From positions 62,001-126,000 of the forward strand of contig JAQTNA010000003.1 of the NCBI GenBank assembly GCA_028714035.1: a DNA stretch of 64,000 nucleotides, written 5' to 3'. The notes beneath the pieces are model-generated. The model was not told the DNA's origin, did not search any database, and was given only the letters and a program-made list of their open reading frames with translations. A program made the translations under genes and the position numbers. Positions 8,288 through 16,312 of the stretch are shown here, in pieces (within the stretch, counting starts at the first letter, position 1; the number at the start of each line of letters is the position of its first letter). The DNA is from Rhodocyclaceae bacterium (GTDB taxonomy: Bacteria > Pseudomonadota > Gammaproteobacteria > Burkholderiales > Rhodocyclaceae).

Positions 8288-8350
8288 TCAGCTGATGAGC
8301 TGCTTGGCCACGGCGTAGCGGGTCAGGTCGGCGTTGCTGGAAAACCCCAT
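8288..8350 (-). pseudogene. Remnant of a LuxR/NarL-type response-regulator C-terminus
   Basis: Only the final 20 codons and stop are left: MGFSSNADLTRYAVAKQLIS. This is the characteristic end of the HTH domain of NarL/FixJ-family regulators. Upstream the frame runs into repeat sequence and the HTH helices are absent. It sits next to the receiver-domain remnant at 7945-8136, on the same strand. Confidence 0.65.
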
Positions 8351-8404
8351 CCTACCCCGCCCAACGGGAAAATTCGGCATCAATGAGCAAGCCCCCCCAC
8401 GATC

Positions 8405-8486
8405 TGTAGGATGCGGTGAGGAACGAACCGCATCGCCGCCCACGCCCAGGCATTGATGCGGTTCGCTGCGCTCTCCGGCGCCCTAC
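8405..8486. repeat. GGATGCGGT-type palindromic repeat
   Basis: The element is bounded by tgtagg and ccctac. It contains gatgcggtgaggaacgaacc on the left and attgatgcggttcgctgcg on the right, i.e. inverted and direct GATGCGGT words. It has probably invaded or flanks the regulator remnants. Confidence 0.65.
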
Positions 8487-8561
8487 TGCTCCGGATTTCC
8501 GAGACAGGGGTGGCTGCTTCATAATGCCTGATCCATGCCATCAGTCAGAAGCGGGAAACCA

Positions 8562-11162
8562 ATGAAAACCAAGTCCAGCACTACCGCGAGCGAACCGGCC
8601 GGCGACATGGCCCGCGCGGGGGAAGAAGTTGCCGCCGGCGCCGAGGCGCCGCTGCCCATCGTCGGCATCGGCGCCTCGGCCGGCGGACTGGAGGCCCTGG
8701 AACAATTCTTCCGGGGGGTGCCGGCACACAGCGGCCTGGCCTTCGTGGTCGTCCAGCACCTGGACCCCAACCACAAGGGCATCCTGCCCGAACTCTTGCA
8801 GCGGGCCACCCCCATGGAGGTGAGCCAGGCGAAGAACCGCATGCCGGTGAAACGGGATTGCGTCTACGTCATCCCGCCCAACAAGGACATGTCCATCCTG
8901 AACGGGGTCCTGCACCTCTTCGATCTGGCCACGCCGCGGGGGCTGCACCTGCCCATAGACTTCTTCCTGCGCTCCCTGGCGAGCGACCGGCAGCACCTGG
9001 CCGTCGGCGTCATCCTCTCCGGCATGGGCTCGGACGGCACCCTGGGACTGCGCGCCATCAAGGAGAAGGCGGGCCTGGCTCTGGCCCAGGAGCCCGCGAG
9101 CGCCAAGTTCGACGCCATGCCCCGGAGCGCCATGGATGCCGGCCTCGCCGACATCGTGGCAGCGCCCCAGGACATGCCGGCGCGCGTCCTGGCCTGGCTG
9201 CGCCAGACGCCGGGGCTGGGCCGAAGCGAGCCGGAGCTGGAAGGCAAATCCTTGAGCGCCCTGGAGAAGGTGGTCATCCTGCTGCGCATCCAGACCGGGC
9301 ACGATTTCTCCGAGTACAAGCGCAGCACCCTGTATCGCCGGGTGGAGCGGCGCATGGGCATACACCAGATCGAGCGGATCGCCGATTACGTGCGCTTCCT
9401 GCGGGAGAACCCCCAGGAGGTGGAGCTCCTGTTCAAGGAGCTCCTGATCGGCGTCACCAGCTTCTTCCGCGACCCGGAGGCCTGGGCCTACCTGGGCCAG
9501 GTGGCGCTGCCGGCCTTGATGGCCAGGCGAGCGCCCGGCACCCTGATGCGGGCCTGGGTACCCGCCTGCTCCACGGGTGAGGAAGCCTATTCCCTGGCCA
9601 TCGCCTTCAAGGAGGCGCTGGAAAAGATGCGGCCCCAGGCCCGGCTGTCGCTCCAGATCTACGCCACCGACCTGGACGCGGGGGCGATTGACACGGCGCG
9701 CCAGGGCTACTACCCGCCCAACATCGAGCAGGACGTGTCGCCGGAGCGCCTGAGCCGCTACTTCGTGGCCGACGAGCGCGGCTACCGGGTGGGCAAGGAA
9801 ATCCGGGAGATGCTGATCTTCGCGCCGCAGAACATCATCATGGACCCGCCCTTCACCAAGCTGGATTTCCTCAGCTGCCGCAACCTGCTCATCTACCTGG
9901 AAGCCGATCTGCAGAAGAAGCTCCTGCCCCTGTTCCACTACAGCCTCAATCCGGACGGCATCCTGTTCCTGGGCAGCGCCGAGACCATAGGCAATGCCAC
10001 GGACCTGTTCGCCCCGCTGGAAGCCAAGGCGCGCCTCTATACCCGCCTCAGCAATACCCTGAGCACGAGGGCGGTGGAGTTCCCGACGCGCCAGTTCCAG
10101 GCGGCACCCAGCCGGGGGGAGGAATCCAGACCGGCGCCGCCGGCCGCGAACCTCCAGACCCAGGCGGATCAGTTCCTGCTGCGGCGCATCTCGCCGGCGG
10201 CGGTGCTGGCCAACGGCAACGGCGACATCGTGTACATCAATGGCCGCACCGGGAAATACCTGGAGGCCGCCTCGGGCAAGGCGAACTGGAACATCTACGC
10301 CATGGCCCGGGAGGGCTTGCGCCACGAACTGGCCGGTGCCTTCCAGAGGGTGACCCGGGAGAAGGGGGCGGTGAGCGTGGAGGGCGTCCGGATCGAGGGC
10401 AACGGCGGCTCGCTGGTCAACCTGCGCCTGGAGATGATCGAGGAAGCCGGCTCCCTGCAGGGCCTGGTCATGATCGTCTTCATGGATGCCGCCGCTCCTC
10501 CCACCGGCAAGCCCGTGCGCAGGAGGCTACCGGCGGACCGGGACAACGATCTGGCGCTGGAGCTCCAGCGCGCCCACGAGCAGTTGCAGACCGTGCGGGA
10601 GGAGATGCAGAGCTCCCAGGAGGAACTGAAGTCGGCCAACGAGGAACTGCAATCCACCAACGAGGAGTTGCAATCCACCAACGAGGAGCTGACCACCTCC
10701 AAGGAGGAGATGCAGTCCCTGAACGAGGAATTGCAGACGGTGAACGCGGAACTGCAATCCAAGGTGGACGACCTGTCCCGGGCCAGCAACGACATGAAGA
10801 ACCTGCTGGACAGCACGGACATCGCCACGGTGTTCCTGGACGGCCGGCTGCACGTGCGCCGCTTCACCAGCGCCGCGACCCGCATCGTCAAGCTGATCCC
10901 GAGCGACGTCGGCCGCCCCCTGAGCGACATCGTTACCGACCTGGACTACCCGGGCCTGCAGGCCGACGCCCAGGAAGTGCTGCGCACCCTCATGTATTCG
11001 AGCAAGGACATCGCCGCCCGGGACGGACGCCATTTCACCGTGCGCATCATGCCCTACCGCACCACGGAGAACATGATTGACGGCGTGGTCATCACCTTCA
11101 TGGACATCAGCACCGCGAAACGCCTGGAAGCCGAACTGCGCCGGAACGGCGAGAAGAGTTGA
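8562..11162 (+). CDS. CheB-CheR fusion with PAS domains
   Basis: This large cytosolic signalling protein (about 866 residues; an in-frame ATG at 8535 adds nine) combines chemoreceptor methylesterase and methyltransferase modules. CheB comes first without a receiver domain: the catalytic Ser in GASAGGLEAL, His in VVVQHLDPNHKG and Asp in LSGMGSDGTLG are all present (about residues 30-190). CheR follows (about 230-490) with CSTGEEAYS, the YATDLDAGAI SAM site and FLSCRNLLIYL. Then come a PAS-like segment, a long coiled coil of repeated EELQSTN units, and a second PAS ending in MDISTAKRLEAEL. Many homologues continue into a histidine kinase; this one stops after the last PAS. It may act on the chemoreceptor at 30142-33033, but adjacency is loose. 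Confidence 0.93.
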   Translation: MKTKSSTTASEPAGDMARAGEEVAAGAEAPLPIVGIGASAGGLEALEQFFRGVPAHSGLAFVVVQHLDPNHKGILPELLQRATPMEVSQAKNRMPVKRDCVYVIPPNKDMSILNGVLHLFDLATPRGLHLPIDFFLRSLASDRQHLAVGVILSGMGSDGTLGLRAIKEKAGLALAQEPASAKFDAMPRSAMDAGLADIVAAPQDMPARVLAWLRQTPGLGRSEPELEGKSLSALEKVVILLRIQTGHDFSEYKRSTLYRRVERRMGIHQIERIADYVRFLRENPQEVELLFKELLIGVTSFFRDPEAWAYLGQVALPALMARRAPGTLMRAWVPACSTGEEAYSLAIAFKEALEKMRPQARLSLQIYATDLDAGAIDTARQGYYPPNIEQDVSPERLSRYFVADERGYRVGKEIREMLIFAPQNIIMDPPFTKLDFLSCRNLLIYLEADLQKKLLPLFHYSLNPDGILFLGSAETIGNATDLFAPLEAKARLYTRLSNTLSTRAVEFPTRQFQAAPSRGEESRPAPPAANLQTQADQFLLRRISPAAVLANGNGDIVYINGRTGKYLEAASGKANWNIYAMAREGLRHELAGAFQRVTREKGAVSVEGVRIEGNGGSLVNLRLEMIEEAGSLQGLVMIVFMDAAAPPTGKPVRRRLPADRDNDLALELQRAHEQLQTVREEMQSSQEELKSANEELQSTNEELQSTNEELTTSKEEMQSLNEELQTVNAELQSKVDDLSRASNDMKNLLDSTDIATVFLDGRLHVRRFTSAATRIVKLIPSDVGRPLSDIVTDLDYPGLQADAQEVLRTLMYSSKDIAARDGRHFTVRIMPYRTTENMIDGVVITFMDISTAKRLEAELRRNGEKS

Positions 11163-11185
11163 ACCCGGAAAAACCAGAGGCGCGG

Positions 11186-11261
11186 GACGTGGTGAGCGCA
11201 GCGAACCGCATCGAAACCCGGGTGCATTCCCTGGTGCGGTTCGTTCCTCGCCACACGGTTC
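11186..11261. repeat. GGATGCGGT-type palindromic repeat, divergent copy
   Basis: It contains gcgcagcgaaccgcatcg and, about 30 bases later, ggtgcggttcgttcctcgcc, an inverted pair similar to those at 6854 and 8405. It fills the short gap between the CheB-CheR gene and the convergent 142-residue gene. Confidence 0.6.
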
Positions 11262-11271
11262 TCAGGGTGAC

Positions 11272-11700
11272 TCAGAACCCGAGGCCTTCGACCACGGCCA
11301 CCAGGTCGGCAAAACTGGCGGCATCGAGCTTGACCGCCAGCGCCTCCTTGTCCAGCCCCTCGCATTCGAAGGTGGTGAATCTCACCTCATCGGGCAGTTC
11401 CCGGATCTCCAGCGGCGACATGAAGCCGATGTGACAGATGTGGGCCAGGCACAGGCGCTCCGGCTCGGAAAGCTCCAGGCCGTGATACCTGAGTATTTCC
11501 AGGTAGCGCTCGGCGGTGCGGTTGAGCTTGCCGCTGATCTCCAGGGTGTTCTTCTGCCCCGCCGCAAGTATCGCCAGCGGAGGTCCGAAAAACACGTTGG
11601 TCTTGCCGACCACGCGGGACTTCTCGGACTCCGTCAGCGCAGGGGCGACCCAGGTGGGATCGCCCCTGACGGGCGCCGCATCATCGGGTTGATGCGACAT
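11272..11700 (-). CDS. Unknown 142-residue protein, last gene of respiratory operon
   Basis: I do not recognise a family. The protein has no signal peptide or membrane segment and should be cytosolic. It is mixed alpha/beta in appearance, with a central helix-rich part (LNRTAERYLEILRYHGLELS) and a C-terminal acidic part ending ASFADLVAVVEGLGF. The only cysteines are a CLAHICH-like pair and a single one in FECEGL; CLAHICH is CX4CH, not a normal heme site. Its ATG (11698-11700) shares one base with the stop of the tetraheme cytochrome gene, a TGATG junction that implies translational coupling. This ties it to the NrfD module, perhaps as an assembly or regulatory factor; that is inference. Confidence 0.7.
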   Translation of the reverse strand: MSHQPDDAAPVRGDPTWVAPALTESEKSRVVGKTNVFFGPPLAILAAGQKNTLEISGKLNRTAERYLEILRYHGLELSEPERLCLAHICHIGFMSPLEIRELPDEVRFTTFECEGLDKEALAVKLDAASFADLVAVVEGLGF

Positions 11701-12482
11701 CAGTGCTGGCTGACGCCGTGCAGAAGCTCGTACTTGGCGTCCTTCATCCCATGGGGAAGCTGGGGCGGCGTTTCCGGCTCGATCTGGATGAAGCCCCGGT
11801 TTCTGGCGCCGTCCTGAACGTTGTGCGGATTATGGCACTCGGTGCACACGAACCAGCGCTTCTTGCCCGTGGAGGCCCATTCGCCGATCCGCTTGCCGTG
11901 AATGCCGTCCCGCCAGTCGCGCAGCTTGTCGCCGTGACACTTGCCGCACAGCAGCTGCGGCTGGTCAAAGCTGACCGGGTTGCCGAAGTTGTCCACCAGC
12001 TTGTTGCGCTGGGTGGTGTGGTGGCAATCGAGGCACCAGATGCGGCCGCGGCCATGTTGCAGGTTCTTGGCGTCCGGCAGCAGGCCTTCCATCGTCGGAA
12101 TCGGCTTGGGATTCTTGTCCTTCGGCAGCGTCGGCGGCATGAACTTGGGACCGACGCCGTTGTGGCACGCCGTCCCGCACATCGGCAGGATGTTCAGCTT
12201 CTCGGAGCGCGGCTTGACGACTGCCTTTGCGGCGGCCGTCTTGTCCAGGAGAGGCATTTCCCCCATGGGGACGGTGCCATCGAAGGGATCGCCCCACCAG
12301 AGCACCGCGCCGGTCTTCGGCGAACACTTCACGTTGGGCCAGCCAGGCTTCAGCTCGCGCTGGGTGACTTCCGAGGCGCCCTTGCGGCTCTCGAAGCAGG
12401 TCACGTCCTCTGCCGAGGCTGCGGATGAAATCATCCCGCAGCAGAAGGCAAGGATCAAGGTATGGAATGCAATTTTCTTCAT
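11700..12482 (-). CDS. Periplasmic tetraheme cytochrome c with one CX3CH site
   Basis: From ATG 12482 (good GAGG ribosome site; the frame is open further upstream) the product is about 260 residues with signal peptide MKKIAFHTLILAFCCG...ASA. Heme sites: CGTACH (Cys102-Cys106-His107), which is CX3CH rather than CXXCH, then CLDCH, CGKCH and CTECH. The protein follows the ferredoxin and NrfD genes by ten bases, so it is the likely periplasmic electron acceptor of that quinol-oxidising module, as NrfB or the cytochromes of DsrMKJOP, Qrc and Act complexes are for theirs. Its sequence does not clearly match any of these. Whether the CX3CH site carries heme is not known. Confidence 0.88.
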   Translation of the reverse strand: MKKIAFHTLILAFCCGMISSAASAEDVTCFESRKGASEVTQRELKPGWPNVKCSPKTGAVLWWGDPFDGTVPMGEMPLLDKTAAAKAVVKPRSEKLNILPMCGTACHNGVGPKFMPPTLPKDKNPKPIPTMEGLLPDAKNLQHGRGRIWCLDCHHTTQRNKLVDNFGNPVSFDQPQLLCGKCHGDKLRDWRDGIHGKRIGEWASTGKKRWFVCTECHNPHNVQDGARNRGFIQIEPETPPQLPHGMKDAKYELLHGVSQH

Positions 12483-12492
12483 GATCATTACC

Positions 12493-13719
12493 TCATTTCG
12501 CCGCAGCAGCCTGGCCGCCATATTTGATGTCGCCGAGCAGGATGCCGATGGCCCCCTTGAGCAGGATGGTCAGGATGAAGAAGCCCATGGCCCAGAGGCC
12601 GATGGTCGTCATGACTTCGATCAGGGTCGGGTAATACTCGGTCACTTCGCCGATGGGGCTGGGGATGAAACCGGGAACGACCAGGCCCATGCCCTTCTCG
12701 ACCCAGATGCCGCCAAAGGCCAGAACGCAGGCAATGGGCAGCAGCTTGTAGTTGGTGCGGATGCTGGGCGTCAGGAACATGGCAAAAGCCACCAGCATGG
12801 CCGCCAGGGAACCCCAGAACCACGGCACGAGCTTGGTCAGGCCATGCAGACCGAACATCAGGTAATAGAGACCGTTTGCATGCTCGGTGCGGGCATACAG
12901 GTCAATCACTATTTCCGACAAGGTCAGGAACAGGGCCATGCCGAGACACCAGGTGACGATGGTGGACAGGAGGTTGATGGCTTCGTCCTGAATCCACAGC
13001 TTGGTGTTGTTGCGGATGATCTGGAACACCAGGATGATGAGGCAGGGGCCGGCGGCGAATGCGGTCACGATGAAGCGGATCGGCATCATGCTGTGGTGCC
13101 ACATGGGACGCGCCACCAGGGTCGAGATCAGGAAGGCCGTGACGGTGTGGATGCTCAAGGCCCAGACGATCGAGATGTAAATCAGCGGCATGTAGAAAGT
13201 CTTGTTGATCGTGCCACCGGAGTACTTCTTGTAGAGGAAGTAGAACCCGCCGATGAAGTTGAGCAGGAGGTAGCCCGTGAGCACCAGCACGTCCCAGCCC
13301 AGCATGGAGCCGGGCAGGTTGTAGATACCGATGATCGGAATCATGTGCCACAGCCGGTCGGGGCGGCCCATGTGGGCAAACACGAACAGCATGACCATGA
13401 TGACCGCCGAAATCGCCAGCATTTCGCCCAGCACGGTGACTTCATGCATGGCCTTGTGATGGTAGACGTAGGCGGGGAAGACGATGGTCACCGCACCGGC
13501 CGCCACGCCCACCAGGAACACCAGGTTGGCGAAGTAGAGGCCATCGTGGATCTGGCTGGTCATACCGGTGACGATCAGACCCTCGGTGTTTTGCAGGTAA
13601 TACCCGTACATTGCGATGGCGCTCAGGACGGCCAGAAAACCCATCCAGGCGTAGAACATCTTGCCGCCCTTGAGGACGTAGCGCGCGTAATCGGGCGCGA
13701 AACTCGTTAGCTTTTGCAC
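12493..13719 (-). CDS. NrfD/PsrC-family membrane quinol-oxidoreductase subunit
   Basis: A 408-residue integral membrane protein with about ten transmembrane helices and no cofactor-binding cysteines, the pattern of NrfD/PsrC/ActC proteins. These bind quinone at the periplasmic side and exchange electrons with a partner ferredoxin. The GGFYFLYKKYSGGT segment and many conserved small residues in helices fit the larger (ten-helix) subgroup rather than the eight-helix NrfD of E. coli. It lies directly between the Tat-exported ferredoxin (11-base gap) and the tetraheme cytochrome, giving a three-subunit module from quinol to periplasmic heme. MccD/SirD of sulfite-reducing systems is a plausible relative. 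Confidence 0.92.
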   Translation of the reverse strand: MQKLTSFAPDYARYVLKGGKMFYAWMGFLAVLSAIAMYGYYLQNTEGLIVTGMTSQIHDGLYFANLVFLVGVAAGAVTIVFPAYVYHHKAMHEVTVLGEMLAISAVIMVMLFVFAHMGRPDRLWHMIPIIGIYNLPGSMLGWDVLVLTGYLLLNFIGGFYFLYKKYSGGTINKTFYMPLIYISIVWALSIHTVTAFLISTLVARPMWHHSMMPIRFIVTAFAAGPCLIILVFQIIRNNTKLWIQDEAINLLSTIVTWCLGMALFLTLSEIVIDLYARTEHANGLYYLMFGLHGLTKLVPWFWGSLAAMLVAFAMFLTPSIRTNYKLLPIACVLAFGGIWVEKGMGLVVPGFIPSPIGEVTEYYPTLIEVMTTIGLWAMGFFILTILLKGAIGILLGDIKYGGQAAAAK

Positions 13720-13730
13720 GACCTGGCTCC

Positions 13731-14825
13731 TTAGTCGTAGAAATAGAAGAACTTGGGAAAGGTGTTCAGATCGGCCTTCAGGCGGAACACATTTTTCCTG
13801 GCCAGAATCAGGCTCACTTCACTTTCCGGGTCGAGCAGATTGCCGAACTTGCGCGCGCCCACCGGACAGACCTCGACGCAGGCCGGGTAGCGTCCCTGGC
13901 GAGTGCGTTGCAGGCACCAGTGGCACTTCTCGACGACGCCCCGCATGCGCGGCCGGTTGCCCAGGTAATGGGTCACCGGGTTCATCTCTTCCTTGGGCAG
14001 GATGGGGCTGGTGAGGTTGATCCGGCGCGCCCAGTAGGGGCAGGCACCCATGCACATGCGGCAGCCGATGCACCAGTTGTAGTCAATGACCACCGGGCCG
14101 TCCGCCTCGCGGTAGGTCGTTCTGACCGGGCAAACCTTGACGCAGGGCGGCTTCTCGCACTGCATGCAGGCGATGGGCATGTAGGTGGCGTCCTTTTCCG
14201 GGACGGCCTTGGGCTCGTAGTGGTACTGGCCTTCGAGAACCTGACCGGCCGGCGTGTAGGCGTTGCCACCGACCTGGATGCCCAGGCCTTCGGGATAGCC
14301 GTGGTCCATCTTCTCTTTCGAGAATTCGCCGCGCTCCATCCGGAGCACCTGGATCCACTCGATGCGTTCCCCGGGGTTGGGGCCGCGGGACTGGTTGTTC
14401 TCCGCGACACAGGCCTTGACGCAGCGGCGGCAGCCGATGCACTTCCTGATGTTCAGGGCGTAGCCCATGAGGACGCCATCCTTGGCCTCCGTGCCATCCA
14501 CCGTGACCTTCTTGCCGTACTCCGCGGAGTAACGCCGTTCGAGGCGGGCACGGGCTTCGGCCTTTTCCTGCGGCGTCATCAGGCGGTAGTTGCCCTGGAA
14601 ATGCTCGGCCCATTCAATGGCGGCCTGGGCATCGTCGGTCTGGGCCATGAGCGCGCCGGCGCCCACCAGGGACGACAGGCTCAACATGCCGCCGCCCTTC
14701 AGGAAATCACGGCGAGAGGTGGTTGTCTGAACCGGTTCCAGGGGCGCTGCCGAAGCGGCTTGCGCCGAGCATTCGGATGACAGCTCCTGGTCGGGACCGA
14801 CAGGGGAGTTCTCGTTAGGGGTCAC
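13731..14825 (-). CDS. Tat-exported 4x[4Fe-4S] ferredoxin subunit (NrfC/DsrO type)
   Basis: This is the periplasmic electron-transfer partner of the NrfD protein downstream. A twin-arginine signal TSRRDFLKGG is followed by a hydrophobic stretch ending ADDAQA-like sequence (about residues 37-70). Four cysteine clusters follow in order: CIGCRRCVKAC, CMQCEKPPCVKVCP, CIGCRMCMGACP and CHWCLQRTRQGRYPACVEVCP, i.e. the DmsB/NrfC/DsrO pattern for four [4Fe-4S] clusters. The 364-residue length is larger than NrfC (about 225) because of the extended N-terminus and an insert between clusters 1 and 2. The GTG start at 14825 is supported by GGAGGAC six bases upstream. An FNR-type site lies about 190-230 bases upstream. 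Confidence 0.94.
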   Translation of the reverse strand: MTPNENSPVGPDQELSSECSAQAASAAPLEPVQTTTSRRDFLKGGGMLSLSSLVGAGALMAQTDDAQAAIEWAEHFQGNYRLMTPQEKAEARARLERRYSAEYGKKVTVDGTEAKDGVLMGYALNIRKCIGCRRCVKACVAENNQSRGPNPGERIEWIQVLRMERGEFSKEKMDHGYPEGLGIQVGGNAYTPAGQVLEGQYHYEPKAVPEKDATYMPIACMQCEKPPCVKVCPVRTTYREADGPVVIDYNWCIGCRMCMGACPYWARRINLTSPILPKEEMNPVTHYLGNRPRMRGVVEKCHWCLQRTRQGRYPACVEVCPVGARKFGNLLDPESEVSLILARKNVFRLKADLNTFPKFFYFYD

Positions 14826-15013
14826 AATCGTCCTCCAGTACTGGGAAATAAATTCATGTTGTGCAAGTCACGGCAAGCCGCATCAGGCGCCAGGTCCGGC
14901 ACGTCCGTCATCGAGACTTCGGTTGGATCGGGGCGCCATCGCTCCCTCCAGAAGTCAAGAAACAGACGGCTGCCCAACTCCTGGGGCACCGGTTTACTGA
15001 ATTAGCGGAAGTT

Positions 15014-15054
15014 AATATATGGCGACGAATCCGCCTTGACTTGAGTCAAGTCAA
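15014..15054 (-). promoter_or_regulatory. FNR/Anr-type box with -10 element upstream of the ferredoxin operon
   Basis: A perfect 19-base palindrome TTGACTTGAGTCAAGTCAA lies at 15036-15054 and contains overlapping matches to the FNR/Anr/Dnr site TTGAY-N4-RTCAA (best at 15036-15049). On the minus strand a -10-like TATATT (15014-15019) follows 16-21 bases after the box, depending on register; about 22 is expected of an FNR class II promoter. It is 189 bases or more from the GTG start of the ferredoxin gene. Confidence 0.7.
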
Positions 15055-15330
15055 CGCGTCTTACCTGGCTCGAAAGCACGTAGACGGGCATCGCCGGACG
15101 TTCTCCCCCTCTGTTCGGAGCGAGAAGCGACCGGCCGGGCACGGAACCACCGGGGCCGGAAAGTAGTGCCGGCGGAGGTCGGCGAGCGCGATTTCGGTCC
15201 GGGCCGGTGGCGCCGACGATTCCCTGCGCAACCCTGCCGAGATGGCTTCAACAGAGAATCTGACCGGAACGCCGGCCGACACCCGGACCAAGCATCCGGG
15301 CATCGGCCTTCCATCGGGTGGAACCAGGCG
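15055..15330. other. Intergenic stretch with no recognisable gene
   Basis: Between the FNR-type box and the MITE-like element I see only GC-rich sequence. Frames of 80-125 codons exist on the minus strand, but their arginine- and proline-rich composition, lack of a ribosome-binding site and lack of any recognisable motif argue against coding. Confidence 0.5.
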
Positions 15331-15498
15331 CTAGGAGCCTGTCGGACTTGAAGAATCGAAGCGAAAATTCGGCTGGGCGAGGACAGATTTTGGCGATTTT
15401 GCCGGGCAATAGTTGTTCTATTGCCCAAAAAAGCGGCGAAATATGGACCGGTCAGACGGATTTGCAGCCGATTTCCTTTAAGTCCGACAGGCTCCTAG
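15331..15498. mobile_element. MITE-like element with 19-bp terminal inverted repeats
   Basis: The 168-base element begins CTAGGAGCCTGTCGGACTT and ends with its exact reverse complement. CTAG at each end could be a 4-base target duplication or part of the repeat. Inside lies a perfect 9-base-pair hairpin, gggcaatag-ttgtt-ctattgccc. It has no coding capacity. The right terminus provides the TAG stop codon of the NapC-type gene at 15495-15497. Confidence 0.8.
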
Positions 15499-16148
15499 TT
15501 CTCGCGCTTGCCCTCGGCCGCCCCTTCGCCATCGGCTTTGGGCAGCTTGTTCCCGCCTTCCCCCCCGCCATCGGTTTTGGGCAGCTTGTGGGCGATGCCC
15601 TTGTGGCAGTCTATGCAGGTCTTGTCCGAGGACTCGCCTTTTGCCGCTCGTAAATGTTTCTTGCCCGCCAGCTTGTCCTGGGCGCTGGCATCCATGCTCT
15701 CGAAGGCATGGCAATTACGGCAGCCGATGGAATCGGACTCCTTCATGCGCGCCCACTCCCGCTTCGCCATCACCAGGCGGTGCGCCTCGAATTTCTCCGG
15801 CGTGTCTATGACGCCCACGATCTCGCCCCAGACATCCTTGCCGGCGATGAACTTGCGGCCCATCTCGCTGAACCAGTTCCGCTTCGGCACATGACAATCC
15901 GAGCAGATGGCACGCACGCCCGACTTGTTCGAGTAATGAACGGTCTTCTTGTACTCCTCGAAGTTGTAGTTCATGTCGTGGCAGGAGGTACAAAACTCCA
16001 GACTGTTGGTCGCCTCCACGGCGGTGGTAAATCCGCCGACGATCCCCAACAGCACGACCACCACGGCAATGGCATATAGCGGATAACGAACCAGCGGCCT
16101 CCCGATTGCCCCTCGGCCCCCTCCCGCACGACGCGTCGTTTCTGACAT
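15495..16148 (-). CDS. NapC/NirT-family tetraheme quinol dehydrogenase
   Basis: A membrane-anchored cytochrome c that oxidises quinol and passes electrons to periplasmic partners. The 217-residue protein has one N-terminal transmembrane helix (YPLYAIAVVVVLLGIVGG) and four heme sites in order: CTSCH, CSDCH, CRNCH and CIDCH. The EFCTSCHDM start of the heme domain and the SDCHVP segment are typical of NapC/NirT/CymA. The tail is low complexity, with a near-duplication of KLPK-DG units, and ends where the MITE-like element begins, so the native C-terminus may have been altered. It is probably an electron source for the diheme and heptaheme cytochromes encoded upstream. Confidence 0.93.
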   Translation of the reverse strand: MSETTRRAGGGRGAIGRPLVRYPLYAIAVVVVLLGIVGGFTTAVEATNSLEFCTSCHDMNYNFEEYKKTVHYSNKSGVRAICSDCHVPKRNWFSEMGRKFIAGKDVWGEIVGVIDTPEKFEAHRLVMAKREWARMKESDSIGCRNCHAFESMDASAQDKLAGKKHLRAAKGESSDKTCIDCHKGIAHKLPKTDGGGEGGNKLPKADGEGAAEGKREN

Positions 16149-16186
16149 TTTTCCTCCTCCTGATCATTGCGGTGCTCATTTTCGAT

Positions 16187-16278
16187 CCTGATTATCAACG
16201 TCACTCCGGCAGCCCCGAAATTCCCTCTCCCCGCTCGCGGGGAGAGGGAGGTGTCGCGGAGCGTTCCGTGCAATCAGG
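16187..16278. repeat. CCTGATTATCAA-ended palindromic repeat
   Basis: It starts cctgattatcaacgtcac and ends gtgcaatcagg, with an inner inverted pair ccctctcccc / ggggagaggg. It is a shorter relative of the element at 29957-30120. It lies between the NapC-type and diheme cytochrome genes. Confidence 0.65.
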
Positions 16279-16312
16279 TTTTCTATTTATTCGAGCGATG
16301 ATCGAACGCCGC

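Noticed and set aside
8541..10325. Minus-strand frame of 594 codons opposite the CheB-CheR gene
   Set aside because: Shadow of the confidently identified plus-strand fusion; no motif or ribosome-binding site.
15051..15428. Minus-strand frame of 125 codons between NapC and ferredoxin genes
   Set aside because: It runs through the MITE-like element, lacks a ribosome site, and has arginine/proline-rich shadow composition.
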